Positions 17,343 to 26,815 of a DNA stretch of 64,000 nucleotides are shown in pieces; within the stretch, counting starts at the first letter, position 1; every line of letters begins with the position of its first letter. The stretch is from contig NZ_JAUSVF010000001.1 of assembly GCF_030814475.1 (NCBI RefSeq), positions 2,377,001 through 2,441,000 on the forward strand. The letters run 5' to 3'. Source of the stretch: Pararhizobium capsulatum DSM 1112. GTDB lineage: Bacteria; Pseudomonadota; Alphaproteobacteria; Rhizobiales; Rhizobiaceae. The notes below the pieces were generated by a model that saw only the letters and a program-made list of their open reading frames with translations, did not search any database and was not told the DNA's origin. The position numbers and the translations under genes are program-made.

Positions 17343-18665
17343 ATGGCAGATGCCCTTAAAATCGGCATTGCGGGCTTGGGTACCGTCGGTGCCTCGCTCG
17401 TGCGTATTCTCCAGGAACGTTACGATTCACTCGCCACGACCTGCGGACGCGCCATTGAGATTACCGCCGTTACCGCCCGCGATCGCACACGCAACCGCGG
17501 CGTGGATATTTCTGATTTCGCCTGGTTCGATGACGCGGCAAAGCTTGCCGCCGAAGCGGATGTCGACGTTTTCGTCGAGCTGATGGGGGGTTCAGGCGAC
17601 CCGGCCTATTCTGCGGTCAAGGTAGCGCTTGCGCGTGGCGTGCATGTCGTGACAGCCAACAAGGCGCTTCTGGCCGCGCATGGCGTTGAACTCGCCGAAA
17701 TCGCCGAATCGCATGGCGCTCTGCTGAACTACGAAGCGGCCGTTGCAGGCGGCATCCCGATCATCAAGGCACTGCGCGAATCGCTAACCGGCAACACGGT
17801 TTCCCGCGTCTACGGGATCATGAACGGTACCTGCAACTACATCCTGACCAAAATGGAGAAGGAAGGCCTGTCCTTCGAGGCTTGCCTCAAGGAGGCCCAG
17901 CGTCTCGGTTATGCCGAAGCCGATCCGGCCTTCGACATCGAAGGCAACGATACCGCCCACAAGCTGTCGATCCTCACGAGCCTCGCCTTCGGAACGACGA
18001 TTGCCGCCGATGATATCTATCTCGAAGGCATTACCAATATCTCGATCGACGACATCCATGCGGCGGCAGACCTTGGTTACCGCATCAAGCTGCTCGGCGT
18101 TGCCCAGCGTACCGACAGCGGTATCGAACAGCGCGTGCACCCAACCATGGTGCCGCTCGATTCGGTTATTGCTCAAGTGGATGGCGTGACGAACGCTGTT
18201 GCAATCGAATCCGACATCCTCGGCGAGTTGCTGATGGTCGGCCCCGGTGCCGGCGGCAATGCGACGGCATCTGCAGTGCTTGGTGATATCGCAGACATCG
18301 CCAAGAGCCGCCCCGGCGCCCAGCATGTTCCGGCCTTCGGTCGCCCGGTCACAGCACTTCTGCCCTACACACGCGCCCAGATGCAGAGTCATGAAGGCGG
18401 CTACTTCATCCGCCTCAAGGTTGTCGATCGCGCGGGTGTTTTCGCGAGCATAGCAACGCGCATGGCGGAGAACCGGATATCGCTTGAATCGATCGTCCAG
18501 CACTCCAAGCATCCTGTCGAAGCCGACGAACCGCAGACCATCATTCTCGTCACCCACGCGACGATGGAGGATTCCGTACGCAAGGCCGTAGCCTCGATCA
18601 AGGGCGAGGGCTATCTGGTCGGCGAACCGCAGGTTATCCGCATCGAGCGCCCCAAGGCTGCTTGA
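17343..18665 (+). CDS. hom: Homoserine dehydrogenase
   Basis: A 440-residue cytosolic enzyme reducing aspartate semialdehyde to homoserine, the branch toward threonine and methionine. The N-terminal NAD(P) motif GLGTVGASLV (residues about 11-20) is followed by the catalytic domain with GIMNGTCNYILTKM (about 158-171) and EADPAFDIEGNDTAHKL. The C-terminal ACT domain (about 355-435, GGYFIRLKVVDRAGVFASIA) is the threonine-sensing regulatory unit, so feedback inhibition is expected. AGGAAA precedes the ATG at 17343. A strong terminator follows. Confidence 0.96.
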   Translation: MADALKIGIAGLGTVGASLVRILQERYDSLATTCGRAIEITAVTARDRTRNRGVDISDFAWFDDAAKLAAEADVDVFVELMGGSGDPAYSAVKVALARGVHVVTANKALLAAHGVELAEIAESHGALLNYEAAVAGGIPIIKALRESLTGNTVSRVYGIMNGTCNYILTKMEKEGLSFEACLKEAQRLGYAEADPAFDIEGNDTAHKLSILTSLAFGTTIAADDIYLEGITNISIDDIHAAADLGYRIKLLGVAQRTDSGIEQRVHPTMVPLDSVIAQVDGVTNAVAIESDILGELLMVGPGAGGNATASAVLGDIADIAKSRPGAQHVPAFGRPVTALLPYTRAQMQSHEGGYFIRLKVVDRAGVFASIATRMAENRISLESIVQHSKHPVEADEPQTIILVTHATMEDSVRKAVASIKGEGYLVGEPQVIRIERPKAA

Positions 18666-18686
18666 TCACGTCTGATACAATCAACA

Positions 18687-18727
18687 CGGCCCCGTCCGGC
18701 TTCAGCCAGGCGGGGCCGCTTTCGTTT
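18687..18727 (+). terminator. Intrinsic terminator of hom
   Basis: CGGCCCCG ... CGGGGCCG stem (18687-18694 with 18711-18718), followed by CTTTCGTTT, 22 bases past the hom stop. Confidence 0.75.
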
Positions 18728-18785
18728 CCGGTTTGTCGATGACGCGCAAACACGCTACGAACAGGCCGGTTTCAAGGATAACGAC

Positions 18786-20588
18786 ATGAACGAACTGCCA
18801 GATCCGGTCCAGCGTGCGTTTCTCGGTGTGGAAGTGTCGGCCAGCGGCCAGCGCTGGATATCCCGGCTCGATCAGGCCGGCCAGAATCGCGCGCTTGCCA
18901 TCAGCCAAGTTCACGGTTTATCCGATCTCCTGTCGCGTGTGCTCGCAGGCCGCGGCGTCACACAGGAAAACGCTGTTGCATTTCTCGATCCGACTATCCG
19001 CTCGTTGATGCCGGATCCGGACACGCTGACTGACTGCGCCAAAGCCAGCGACCGATTAAAGCAAGCGATCGAGCGCCGCGAGGCCGTGGCTATCTTCGGC
19101 GACTACGACGTCGATGGCGCGTCCTCCTCGGCGCTGCTCTATCGCTTCCTCCATCATTTCGGCATCGATGCAACAATCTACATTCCCGACCGGATTTTCG
19201 AGGGATACGGCCCCAACCCCGCAGCCATCAACCAGCTCATCGATAATGGTGCGACGCTGATCGTGACCGTGGATTGCGGCTCCGTCAGCCACGAATCGCT
19301 TGCCGTCGCTCGGGATAGAGGCATCGACGTCGTCGTGATCGACCACCACCAGGTCGGTACAGACCTGCCTCCGTGCCATGCACTCGTCAATCCGAATCGG
19401 GAGGATGATCTTTCTGGACAGGGGCATCTTTGTGCCGCAGGTGTCGTCTTCATGGTGGTCGTCAACACGCTGCGACGGCTCCGCCAAAGCGGCGACCGCC
19501 GCGTCGCGGATTTAGATCCCTTGGCCTTGCTCGACCTCGTGGCGCTTGCGACGATCTGCGACGTCGTTCCGCTGAAGGGCTTGAACCGCGCCTATGTCGT
19601 CAAGGGGTTGATCGCAGCGCGGCACATGAACAATCCCGGCCTGTCGGCTCTGTTGCGCAAGGCGGCCATTGGCGGGCCGGTGACGGCCTATCATTTCGGT
19701 TTTCTGGTCGGGCCGCGGATCAATGCCGGCGGGCGCATCGGTGATGCGGCGCTCGGCAGCCGTCTCCTGACCTTGGAAGATGGCGCAAAGGCGGACGAGA
19801 TTGCAACGCAGCTCGATATCCTCAACCGCGAGCGGCAGGCAATTGAGGTCGCGATGCTTGCGGAGGCCGAGGCCGAGGCGCTTGCCGAATATGGAACGGG
19901 TGAGGGGGCGTCTGTCATCGTGACGGCGCGCGAAAACTGGCATCCCGGCGTCGTCGGCCTGCTGGCGTCGCGCCTGAAGGATCGTTTCCGTCGCCCCGCA
20001 TTTGCCATCGCATTCGATCCAAACGGCAAGGGAACGGGCTCCGGGCGATCGATCACGGGCTTCGACCTCGGCCGCATGGTGCGCGGCGCAGTGGACGCCG
20101 GGATACTGGTCAAGGGTGGTGGCCATGCGATGGCGGCGGGTTTAACTGTCGAGCGGTCAAATTTGGGCCGGCTTCGAAGTTTCTTCGAGGAGAAGGCCGA
20201 AGCACCCGTTGGTGAGCTCGTCTCATCGGAAACGCTGAAGATCGATGGCGCGCTCGGCGCATCCGGAGCGACGTTAGCACTGGTGGACCAACTCGAGCAG
20301 GCCGGTCCCTATGGTGCAGGCCATCCGCAACCAGTCTTCGCGCTCCCGGCACACAGGGTAAAGGATGTCCGGCCCGTCGGTGTCAACCACATAAAGGTCA
20401 CGCTTGAGGGGCAGGACGGTTCGCGAATGGAGGCGATAGCCTTTCGCGCGCACGAGACACCGCTTGGTGATCTGCTGCTCTCGTCGCGAGGCGAAGCCCT
20501 GCACGTCGCGGGGTGCATTTCCGCTGACCATTGGCAGGGGACACGCCGGATCCAGCTGCGCATCCTCGACGCCGCAAGGGCGCTCTGA
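18786..20588 (+). CDS. recJ: Single-stranded-DNA-specific exonuclease RecJ
   Basis: A 600-residue 5'-3' ssDNA exonuclease acting in recombination and mismatch repair. DHH-family motifs are in order: FGDYDVDG (residues about 100-107), TVDCGS (about 160), VVIDHHQVG (about 180-188) and CDVVPLKG. The DHHA1 domain follows (GSGRSITGFDLGRM and KGGGHAMAAGLTVE, about 420-455), with the C-terminal OB domain after it. The start ATG at 18786 is reasonable by alignment. It follows hom after a terminator, so it probably has its own promoter. Confidence 0.95.
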   Translation: MNELPDPVQRAFLGVEVSASGQRWISRLDQAGQNRALAISQVHGLSDLLSRVLAGRGVTQENAVAFLDPTIRSLMPDPDTLTDCAKASDRLKQAIERREAVAIFGDYDVDGASSSALLYRFLHHFGIDATIYIPDRIFEGYGPNPAAINQLIDNGATLIVTVDCGSVSHESLAVARDRGIDVVVIDHHQVGTDLPPCHALVNPNREDDLSGQGHLCAAGVVFMVVVNTLRRLRQSGDRRVADLDPLALLDLVALATICDVVPLKGLNRAYVVKGLIAARHMNNPGLSALLRKAAIGGPVTAYHFGFLVGPRINAGGRIGDAALGSRLLTLEDGAKADEIATQLDILNRERQAIEVAMLAEAEAEALAEYGTGEGASVIVTARENWHPGVVGLLASRLKDRFRRPAFAIAFDPNGKGTGSGRSITGFDLGRMVRGAVDAGILVKGGGHAMAAGLTVERSNLGRLRSFFEEKAEAPVGELVSSETLKIDGALGASGATLALVDQLEQAGPYGAGHPQPVFALPAHRVKDVRPVGVNHIKVTLEGQDGSRMEAIAFRAHETPLGDLLLSSRGEALHVAGCISADHWQGTRRIQLRILDAARAL

Positions 20589-20634
20589 CGCGCGATGCAC
20601 GCGTTTTGCGGGATGCTTCGGCTAAGCGGAGAGA

Positions 20635-20709
20635 TGGTACGCCCTAGGGGAGTCGAACCCCTCTTCCCAGAATGAAAATCTGGTGTCCTAACCGATAGAC
20701 GAAGGGCGC
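20635..20709 (-). tRNA. tRNA-Glu (anticodon TTC), copy 1 of 3
   Basis: Read on the minus strand, GCGCCCT pairs with AGGGCGT, the anticodon loop ATTTTCATT gives TTC, the T-arm is AGGGGTTCGACTCCCCT, and CCA is encoded. 75 nt. Confidence 0.97.
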
Positions 20710-20916
20710 ACACGGTGGCTGCCTTATAGGCAGGTAACTCCAAAGTCGCAAGCGCCAATCTCTGGATTTTCAATGGTTTTTGCGTCTTTCGTAATCGAAT
20801 TCGGCCAGCAGCCGAACTCCACGTAACCGCCGTCCATTTGACGACAGACTGCATGCGGATTACCGAACAAGGGTGGACCGCAACTTCATATTTCTTCGAG
20901 TAGGAAGGTCACAGGA

Positions 20917-20991
20917 TGGTACGCCCTAGGGGAGTCGAACCCCTCTTCCCAGAATGAAAATCTGGTGTCCTAACCGATAGACGAAGGGCGC
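20917..20991 (-). tRNA. tRNA-Glu (anticodon TTC), copy 2 of 3
   Basis: Identical over 75 nt to the copy at 20635-20709. The upstream flank (plus-strand ACGCGCTGTGTGGGCGTCTT after 20991) is shared with copy 3, showing tandem duplication of a unit of about 280 bp. Confidence 0.97.
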
Positions 20992-21191
20992 ACGCGCTGT
21001 GTGGGCGTCTTATAGTCAGGAGGTTCCAAAGCCGCAAGCGCCAATCTTCGGATTTTCATGCTTTTCTAAAGATAATTTGACCCGCCGACAGTGCATGCAA
21101 GTCGTTGGGGGAGATCATACAAAAACCGGGTACACGACAAAATCCGGCTCTCGAAAAGCTACTTGAAATCATGTTTGGGGAAGTCACAGGA

Positions 21192-21266
21192 TGGTACGCC
21201 CTAGGGGAGTCGAACCCCTCTTCCCAGAATGAAAATCTGGTGTCCTAACCGATAGACGAAGGGCGC
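21192..21266 (-). tRNA. tRNA-Glu (anticodon TTC), copy 3 of 3
   Basis: Identical over 75 nt to the other two copies, 275 bp from copy 2. On the minus strand this is the promoter-proximal copy if all three share a transcript. Confidence 0.97.
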
Positions 21267-21399
21267 ACGCGCTGTGTGGGCGTCTTATAGTCAGGCGATC
21301 CGATAACCGCAAGCCGCAATTTTCATTTTTCTGTAAAAAAGTGGCTGGCTGGAGACAGCGCTGTGAAAACCTGAAAAACGATGTGAAAACATTGCTTTG

Positions 21400-22650
21400 T
21401 CAGGTCTTGGCTTGGCAGCCCCAGTTCCAGTCACGCGGCCGGCCGACGTCGACGTGGACAGATTGTGTGTGACAGTACGTGCCGACACCGCCGCGACCGG
21501 GGAGGGTGCGCAGATAGGAGGCAAGCTCCCATTTGGTGATGCCGGGCACCTGGATATCAGCGGCTTCGCAGGTAATGTGACGTGATCGCGGCGCGCCACC
21601 CACGGCGACATTATGCGCGACGTCCCGATGGCCCGAGGTTACGAGCACCTTCTGTCCGTAGCGTTTTTCGACCGACTTGAGGATGCCCATCAACTCCGGT
21701 TTGAAGCAGCCGGTCTCGACCTTTTCGGTCTGCAACCACAGACCGTTCGGCGCGAGGCGAGCAAGTCCGGGCAGCGAAGCCATCTCGATGGCAGGGCTCT
21801 CGTCGTCGTGACTCGGATCGTTATCGTCAACGGTCGCGAACATGGAAATCGCGCGGCTGCTCGGCCACGCCGTATAACCGAGTGCGGCCACCTGGTCGTG
21901 GGGCAGTTCCGTTTGTGCTGCGCCAGCACGCGCCTTTCGTTTTGCTCCGAAAAGCCCGCCGAGTGAAAGAGCTTCGGCAACGTCTGCCGGGGCTTCCCTA
22001 CCGGTACCTCCTGTTTTCGGTTGAGCAACATGCTGAACCGTGGCGACCTCATTTTCCGCCGATGTGGTTGGGATAGGGGAGGCCGCGCTCACCTCGTCTT
22101 CGCCGGCGGTCTTGGATTGGCTCGATTCGCCGTCCTTGCCAGGAATGGGGCCGGCTTTCCCCGGCACGATAACCTTTTTGGCCGCACCATCATCGACGGA
22201 ATCTGGCACGGGTTCCTGCGGCATCTGCCCGGTATTGAACAGGCTGTTGGAGGCGGGCGTCGCCCCTCCGGGCGTCTGTTGCTGCATCGGTACCAGTGCG
22301 CGGGCGGGCTGGGTGGAAAAAATGCTGTTGGAGGTTGCCTTGAGGCTCGTGCTTTGCAGGACGATCGGACCTGGTTGTCCATCGTTCCCCTGCATCATCG
22401 CGGTTTGCGTGGGATAGCCGGCTTCCTGCTGGGCGGCGCCGACTGCTGCAACCTGCTGGTCCTGAGGACCTGCGGCGGCTTGTGTTTCAGTGGTGCCGTC
22501 CGATGCAGTCGCAATATCCGCTTGCGCCACGTCTTCCAGCAGGGAATCCAGGCCTGCCTTGGAGGGCGTTGTCGTCGACGTGCAAGCGCTTACCATCAGC
22601 AGCGATGCAGCAAATGCCACGCCGCTACCAAGATGGCGCAGGCCTTTCAT
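21400..22650 (-). CDS. Lipoprotein with C-terminal M15-type (YcbK/DUF882-like) peptidase domain
   Basis: A 416-residue envelope protein. The signal ends in a lipobox, LLMVSAC (Cys about 23). A long low-complexity middle (residues about 25-260, rich in Gln, Pro, Ser, Thr) is probably disordered. The C-terminal 140 residues form a D-Ala-D-Ala carboxypeptidase-like fold: SGHRDVAHN, SRHITCEAADIQ (metal His and Asp) and SVHVDVG (metal His). This implies a role in peptidoglycan remodelling. The start is at the Met in MKGLRHLGSG; an ATG seven codons upstream is also possible. Confidence 0.8.
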   Translation of the reverse strand: MKGLRHLGSGVAFAASLLMVSACTSTTTPSKAGLDSLLEDVAQADIATASDGTTETQAAAGPQDQQVAAVGAAQQEAGYPTQTAMMQGNDGQPGPIVLQSTSLKATSNSIFSTQPARALVPMQQQTPGGATPASNSLFNTGQMPQEPVPDSVDDGAAKKVIVPGKAGPIPGKDGESSQSKTAGEDEVSAASPIPTTSAENEVATVQHVAQPKTGGTGREAPADVAEALSLGGLFGAKRKARAGAAQTELPHDQVAALGYTAWPSSRAISMFATVDDNDPSHDDESPAIEMASLPGLARLAPNGLWLQTEKVETGCFKPELMGILKSVEKRYGQKVLVTSGHRDVAHNVAVGGAPRSRHITCEAADIQVPGITKWELASYLRTLPGRGGVGTYCHTQSVHVDVGRPRDWNWGCQAKT

Positions 22651-22794
22651 GGACCCATGAACTTGAAACACCGTCTGATCCCCGCTCTAAGCTGGAGTGT
22701 CTGCTGCCGGTTGCTGGATGACCGGCTGGCGAGCAGCAGGGCGCATCAGGCCGAACGATAGAGCGAGGTATCGCCCGGCCGGATTGTGCGGGGC

Positions 22795-23235
22795 TTACCA
22801 GACGCCGGTGTTACCCATGGAAAGCCATGGCTCCTGCGGCGCAAGGCTTTCGCCCTTCTGCAGGATTTCGATGGAAATACCGTCCGGCGAACGCACGAAT
22901 GCCATGTGACCGTCGCGCGGCGGACGGTTGATTGTGACGCTGTTGTCCATCAGGCTCTGGCAGATGGCGTAGATATCATCGACTTCATAAGCGAGGTGAC
23001 CAAAGTTCCGGCCACCGGTATAGTCTTCGGTGTCCCAGTTGTAAGTGAGTTCCAGGCAGGGTGAGAGAGCCGACTTTGCTTGGTCGAGATCGCCGGGTGC
23101 TGCAAGGAATACCAGAGTGAAACGGCCCTTTTCGTTCTCGTACCGCTTGATCTCGGTCAGCCCGAAGAGATCGCAATAAAAGTGAAGAGCGGCGTCCAGA
23201 TCTTTGACGCGAACCATGGTGTGCAGATAACGCAT
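22795..23235 (-). CDS. gloA: Lactoylglutathione lyase (glyoxalase I)
   Basis: A 146-residue cytosolic metalloenzyme converting the methylglyoxal-glutathione hemithioacetal to S-lactoylglutathione. It consists of two VOC modules: HTMVRVKDLDAALHFYCDLFGL (metal His5) and NFGHLAYEVDD (His about 79), with Glu ligands in CLELTYNW and ISIEILQKGE. Length and motifs fit the Ni-type GloA of proteobacteria. AAGGATATAACA precedes the ATG at 23233-23235. A longer in-frame start upstream has no initiation site. It diverges from the cold-shock gene. Confidence 0.94.
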   Translation of the reverse strand: MRYLHTMVRVKDLDAALHFYCDLFGLTEIKRYENEKGRFTLVFLAAPGDLDQAKSALSPCLELTYNWDTEDYTGGRNFGHLAYEVDDIYAICQSLMDNSVTINRPPRDGHMAFVRSPDGISIEILQKGESLAPQEPWLSMGNTGVW

Positions 23236-23427
23236 TGTTATATCCTTGTTTTGGCGAAGGTGGCTATATTTAGCGGACGGCCAGCCAGAGGCAAGCCTCG
23301 GCAACTATGGTGAATCGAAGGCAAAATTCACCGAAACCCTTGCGCAGATGCGCCTGGTGGATGTTATCTTGCTTCAAGAATCAGTTAACCGTATTGATGT
23401 GACGCGTAATCGAGGGGCTGGCAGGGA

Positions 23428-24006
23428 ATGGCGGACAGAATATCAGCTAAGGGCGTTACGCCGGGCGATGATTTTGGCAGCGATGCGCTCGACCTGATCG
23501 AGATTACCGGTGTTATCAAGTGGTTTGATGTCGCCAAAGGCTTCGGCTTCATCATTCCCGATAACGGTATGCAGGATGTTCTGGTTCATGTCACCTGTCT
23601 GCGCCGGGATGGATATCAGACTGTTCTCGAGGGCGCCCGGGTCGTAGCGCTCATCCAGAAGCGCGATCGCGGATATCAGGCCTTCCGTATTCTTTCGATG
23701 GATCAATCCACCGCCGTCCACCCCTCGCAGATGCCACCGGTGAAAACCCATGTTCAGGTTACCCCGACGAGTGGCCTTGAGCGTGTTCTCGTCAAGTGGT
23801 TCAACCGCACCAAGGGCTTCGGCTTCCTGACCCGCGGCGATGGCACCGAAGATATCTTCATTCACATGGAAACGCTGCGGCGCTTCGGTCTTACGGAGTT
23901 GCGTCCGGGCCAGACCGTGCTCGTGCGCTTCGGCGATGGCGACAAGGGACTGATGGCTGCCGAAATCCATCCGGATGTTCCGATGCCGACAGGGCGTTCG
24001 CACTGA
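23428..24006 (+). CDS. Cold-shock protein with two cold-shock domains
   Basis: A 192-residue nucleic-acid-binding protein made of two CSDs. The first (about 27-90) contains GVIKWFDVAKGFGFIIPD with RNP1 KGFGFI and the RNP2-like DVLVHVT. The second (about 115-185) contains VLVKWFNRTKGFGFLTRGD with KGFGFL and DIFIHMETL. Double-CSD proteins of this type are characteristic of Rhizobiales. It probably acts as an RNA chaperone. Its TGA overlaps the ATG of the DUF192 gene by one base, so the two are coupled. Confidence 0.93.
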   Translation: MADRISAKGVTPGDDFGSDALDLIEITGVIKWFDVAKGFGFIIPDNGMQDVLVHVTCLRRDGYQTVLEGARVVALIQKRDRGYQAFRILSMDQSTAVHPSQMPPVKTHVQVTPTSGLERVLVKWFNRTKGFGFLTRGDGTEDIFIHMETLRRFGLTELRPGQTVLVRFGDGDKGLMAAEIHPDVPMPTGRSH

Positions 24007-24482
24007 TGCGGCCGTTTGCCAAAATTGCAGCAAGCGCCCTCGCGGCGCTTTTTTTGTATCTCGCGGCGATGGCCGTGCTTGCTGCCGATGTCACCTTTGA
24101 TGTTGCACCACTCACCATTGTCACCGCCGATGGCCACAAGCACGATTTCACCGTGGAGCTTGCCGTTGACAGTGATCAGCGAGCGCTAGGCCTGATGAAC
24201 CGGCGCGAGATGGCTGATAATCATGGCATGCTGTTTGATTTTGGCCAGACGCGGCAGGTGATGATGTGGATGAAGAACACCTATCTTCCACTCGACATGC
24301 TGTTCCTCCGTCAGGACGGCAAGATCGCGACGGTCCGCGAAAATGCCGTGCCACTGTCCGAAACGATCATCGATTCCCGGGAGCCGGTCGCCTTCGTCGT
24401 TGAATTGAATGCGGGAACGGTGAAAAGGCTTGGCCTGGCGGAGGGCGACACGGTCGTTTCAGATCGTATCAAAGGGCAATAA
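24006..24482 (+). CDS. DUF192 domain exported protein
   Basis: A 158-residue protein with an N-terminal signal peptide (hydrophobic stretch about 5-25, cleavage near VLAAD) and a DUF192 domain: RALGLMNRREMADNHGMLF, MMWMKNTYLPLDMLFL, VVELNAGTVKRLGLAEGD. The fold is known, but the function is not established in bacteria. Start and stop codons overlap with the upstream cold-shock gene (TGATG-type junction), a linkage often seen in rhizobia. Confidence 0.88.
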   Translation: MRPFAKIAASALAALFLYLAAMAVLAADVTFDVAPLTIVTADGHKHDFTVELAVDSDQRALGLMNRREMADNHGMLFDFGQTRQVMMWMKNTYLPLDMLFLRQDGKIATVRENAVPLSETIIDSREPVAFVVELNAGTVKRLGLAEGDTVVSDRIKGQ

Positions 24483-24489
24483 GGTTCTC

Positions 24490-24828
24490 TCAGCCTGCTC
24501 GCGGTGCGAAAAGAATGATTGCGGATGCGACCAGCGCCAGCGCCGAACCGGAAAGATCCCAGCGATCAGGCTGTTGTCCCTCGACAAGCCAAAGCCATAA
24601 CAACGACGCAACAATGTAGATGCCGCCATAGGCAGCATAGGCCCTGCCGGCGGCTGAGCTTGGAACCAGCGTCAGAAGATAGGCAAACGCGATCAGCGAC
24701 AGCATGCCGGGTGCCAGCCACAAAACCGATCTCCCCAACTTCAGCCACGCCCAGAATGCGAAGCAGCCTGCGATCTCGCACAAAGCCGCGGCTGCGAAGA
24801 TTGTACCGGTGGAAGCAAAAACGGGCAT
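24490..24828 (-). CDS. YnfA-family small inner-membrane protein
   Basis: A 112-residue protein of four hydrophobic segments. It has the family motifs [19 protein letters not shown] and [20 protein letters not shown], matching the UPF0060/YnfA family related to small multidrug resistance proteins. GAGGTCG lies before the ATG at 24826-24828, so I chose this start over longer ones. It is convergent with the DUF192 gene, eight bases away. Confidence 0.88.
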   Translation of the reverse strand: MPVFASTGTIFAAAALCEIAGCFAFWAWLKLGRSVLWLAPGMLSLIAFAYLLTLVPSSAAGRAYAAYGGIYIVASLLWLWLVEGQQPDRWDLSGSALALVASAIILFAPRAG

Positions 24829-24936
24829 TCGACCTCGCGAGATTAGTGGCATGCGGCACAGCAACGTTTCGCGCCGCATCACATTCGCCGCGCGTCGAAC
24901 GTAAACTATCGATCTCACGTACAGATAACGGGAAAA

Positions 24937-25013
24937 TGGCGACCCCTGCTGGATTCGAACCAGCGACAACCTGCTTAGAAGGCAGGTGCTCTATCCAACT
25001 GAGCTAAGGGGCC
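24937..25013 (-). tRNA. tRNA-Arg (anticodon TCT)
   Basis: On the minus strand GGCCCCTTAGCTCAGTTGG opens the gene. The anticodon arm CCTGC-CTTCTAA-GCAGG gives TCT. T-arm and encoded CCA are present; 77 nt. Confidence 0.97.
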
Positions 25014-25054
25014 TTGCGACAAGGTCTTTCCACCTCGCCGGAATGTCGATGACC

Positions 25055-25360
25055 TCAGTGGGTCCAGGGCTGCATGCGGCTGTAACGGAAGTTATCGCTG
25101 TAGGATACGTTCTTGCGGGTCGGTTCTTTCGGGGCGATGACGCGGTATTCTATGCCATTGCGTTCCGCATAGGCAACGGCCAGTTCTGCCGATTCAAAGG
25201 TCAGCTTGACCTGTTGGCGGGTGTCGCGCGAGCTCGTATAGCCCATCATCGGATCGATAGTCCGCGGTGTTTCCTGATCGAATTCGAGCACCCACAAATG
25301 CGTCTTTGCCTGGCCCGACTGCATGGCGGTTTTTGCCGGTCGATAGATTTTGGCGGACAT
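25055..25360 (-). CDS. Complex I accessory subunit of the NDUFS4 family
   Basis: A 101-residue protein matching the ETC complex I subunit (NDUFS4/18-kDa, PF04800) family: MSAKIYRPAKTAMQSG, the core WVLEFDQETPRTIDPMMGYTSS, FESAELAVAYAERNGIEYRV and a basic C-terminus. Alphaproteobacterial complex I carries this supernumerary subunit as mitochondria do. It lies far from a nuo operon, as is usual. The start at the ATG at 25358-25360 matches the family. An in-frame upstream extension is not conserved-looking. Confidence 0.9.
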   Translation of the reverse strand: MSAKIYRPAKTAMQSGQAKTHLWVLEFDQETPRTIDPMMGYTSSRDTRQQVKLTFESAELAVAYAERNGIEYRVIAPKEPTRKNVSYSDNFRYSRMQPWTH

Positions 25361-25634
25361 ATCTCGAACTCTTTCCAGCTTCCTTCTGTCGCCGGATCGC
25401 TGATCCGGTCGCTGATCAAGCCATAACGCAGAACAGGTTAAAACGGAATGGCTTTCATGGCGCCAAAACGCGGATTTTCTTACAAACCTGGCTGGTTGCA
25501 CCGCGATGACGTGTGTTTCCCCGCGGGAGCAGGCTGCGTTCGGCGACAATGGCCTGTGGGTAGATAAGAACGATCCAGAATTGGCGCTTTTCTGTGCCGC
25601 GTTTTTTTGCTCAAACAACCCCGTCGGGGGAGAT

Positions 25635-25883
25635 ATGAAAATTTTTGGTTTCAGATTCGGCAAGCTCTTCTGGTGCGGGGCGGTGGTTGTTTCCGTTGCC
25701 TATGGGCTTGCTATCCATCATCTGCTGACAGCCGGTGGCATCTACGGTCGGGAAACCGGCTACCCGCTTTCCTTCTCCTTCATTGCTGTTATGGCGGCCC
25801 TTTCTTCCGCAGGCGCTTGGGTTTCCGCCAGCGGCGTGCGCCGCTCGCGCGTTTATGCCGTCGGTCCAACCACGCAGAATTGA
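25635..25883 (+). CDS. Small two-TM membrane protein, unknown
   Basis: An 82-residue protein with two hydrophobic segments (about 12-34 and 45-67). GGGGGAGAT precedes the ATG at 25635. I do not recognise the family. It lies between the divergent NDUFS4-type gene and a small exported protein. Confidence 0.55.
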   Translation: MKIFGFRFGKLFWCGAVVVSVAYGLAIHHLLTAGGIYGRETGYPLSFSFIAVMAALSSAGAWVSASGVRRSRVYAVGPTTQN

Positions 25884-25919
25884 TTTGAAAACAAAGGCAA
25901 GGGCTGCTTAGTTGCCGGC

Positions 25920-26225
25920 ATGAAGATATTGATTTTCGCTGTTGGCCTGCTGCTGCCCTCGACGAGCTTTGCCGCCGATGCGCTGAACATAAATGCGCGT
26001 GATCATGATTGCGCCGCGATCGGCAAAATTATCCGCGACAACAAAAAGGTATTTGTCCGCACCGGCTTTGGCGGTCGCAGCTTCCGTTATCCGCCTGCTC
26101 GTTGCAACCTCGGAGATATGTATACGACCGTTACCGTTCGCGATGCGAAAGGACAGCAGTGCGTGCTCAAATATGCCTGCATCAACGATCCGTCTTCGTT
26201 CTACAATTTCAGTTTCGATCGTTAG
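25920..26225 (+). CDS. Small exported cysteine-containing protein, unknown
   Basis: A 101-residue protein with a clear signal peptide (MKILIFAVGLLLPSTSFAAD, cleavage after SFA). The mature part of about 82 residues contains four cysteines (in HDCAAI, ARCNLG, QQCVLK and YACIND), consistent with two periplasmic disulfides. No family recognised. It follows the small membrane protein by 36 bases. Confidence 0.6.
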   Translation: MKILIFAVGLLLPSTSFAADALNINARDHDCAAIGKIIRDNKKVFVRTGFGGRSFRYPPARCNLGDMYTTVTVRDAKGQQCVLKYACINDPSSFYNFSFDR

Positions 26226-26234
26226 TTTTTCGCC

Positions 26235-26369
26235 TCAGCTTCGATCCGTGACGGCAGGCAATCCTAATCCGCTCATCGAAACGGGCCGGTAATAGGAATT
26301 GTAAAGCAGAAGCAGCGCCGCGGCGCAGAACATGCAGATCATCGCAAACAGGATATTTCTCGCGGTCAT
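26235..26369 (-). CDS. Very small single-pass membrane protein (44 aa), unknown
   Basis: Read on the minus strand from the ATG at 26367-26369: MTARNILFAMICMFCAAALL leads into a hydrophobic stretch of about 18 residues, then YNSYYRPVSMSGLGLPAVTD. GAGGAC lies about ten bases before the start. No family recognised. It is convergent with the exported protein ending at 26225. Confidence 0.45.
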   Translation of the reverse strand: MTARNILFAMICMFCAAALLLLYNSYYRPVSMSGLGLPAVTDRS

Positions 26370-26607
26370 GGGGCAGAAGTCCTCGCTTGAATGCGCGCGG
26401 CAATGCCGCTTGTCACGAAGAGAACAATCGTTGAGGAGGAATGTTCCTCAACTGTGCGCTTGATTGCAGCGAGGGAATGCCATGCGGTGGCTGCCAGGAG
26501 CGTCGGTTATGGCTGGGCAAGGGTGAGCGGACGCTTCAATTCACCGCCCTTCGGGCCGTCTGCAGCGTTTCAGGGGAACTTTAAGATACAAACCAATTCA
26601 ATGATGA

Positions 26608-26684
<77 letters not shown>

Positions 26685-26815
26685 TATCTTTCGATGGCGG
26701 GGAGATACACGCTTCGCCGGGGTGCTGCAACCTATAAAGCGATTGCCCATCACAAAATTGCGCATCATTGAGACATGTGACACTTTGGACGGTGAAAAAT
26801 CAGATTTTCTCCGCG

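Noticed and set aside
16229..18557. Minus-strand frames of 332 and 257 codons
   Set aside because: Antisense to the aminotransferase and hom genes, with no recognisable domains.
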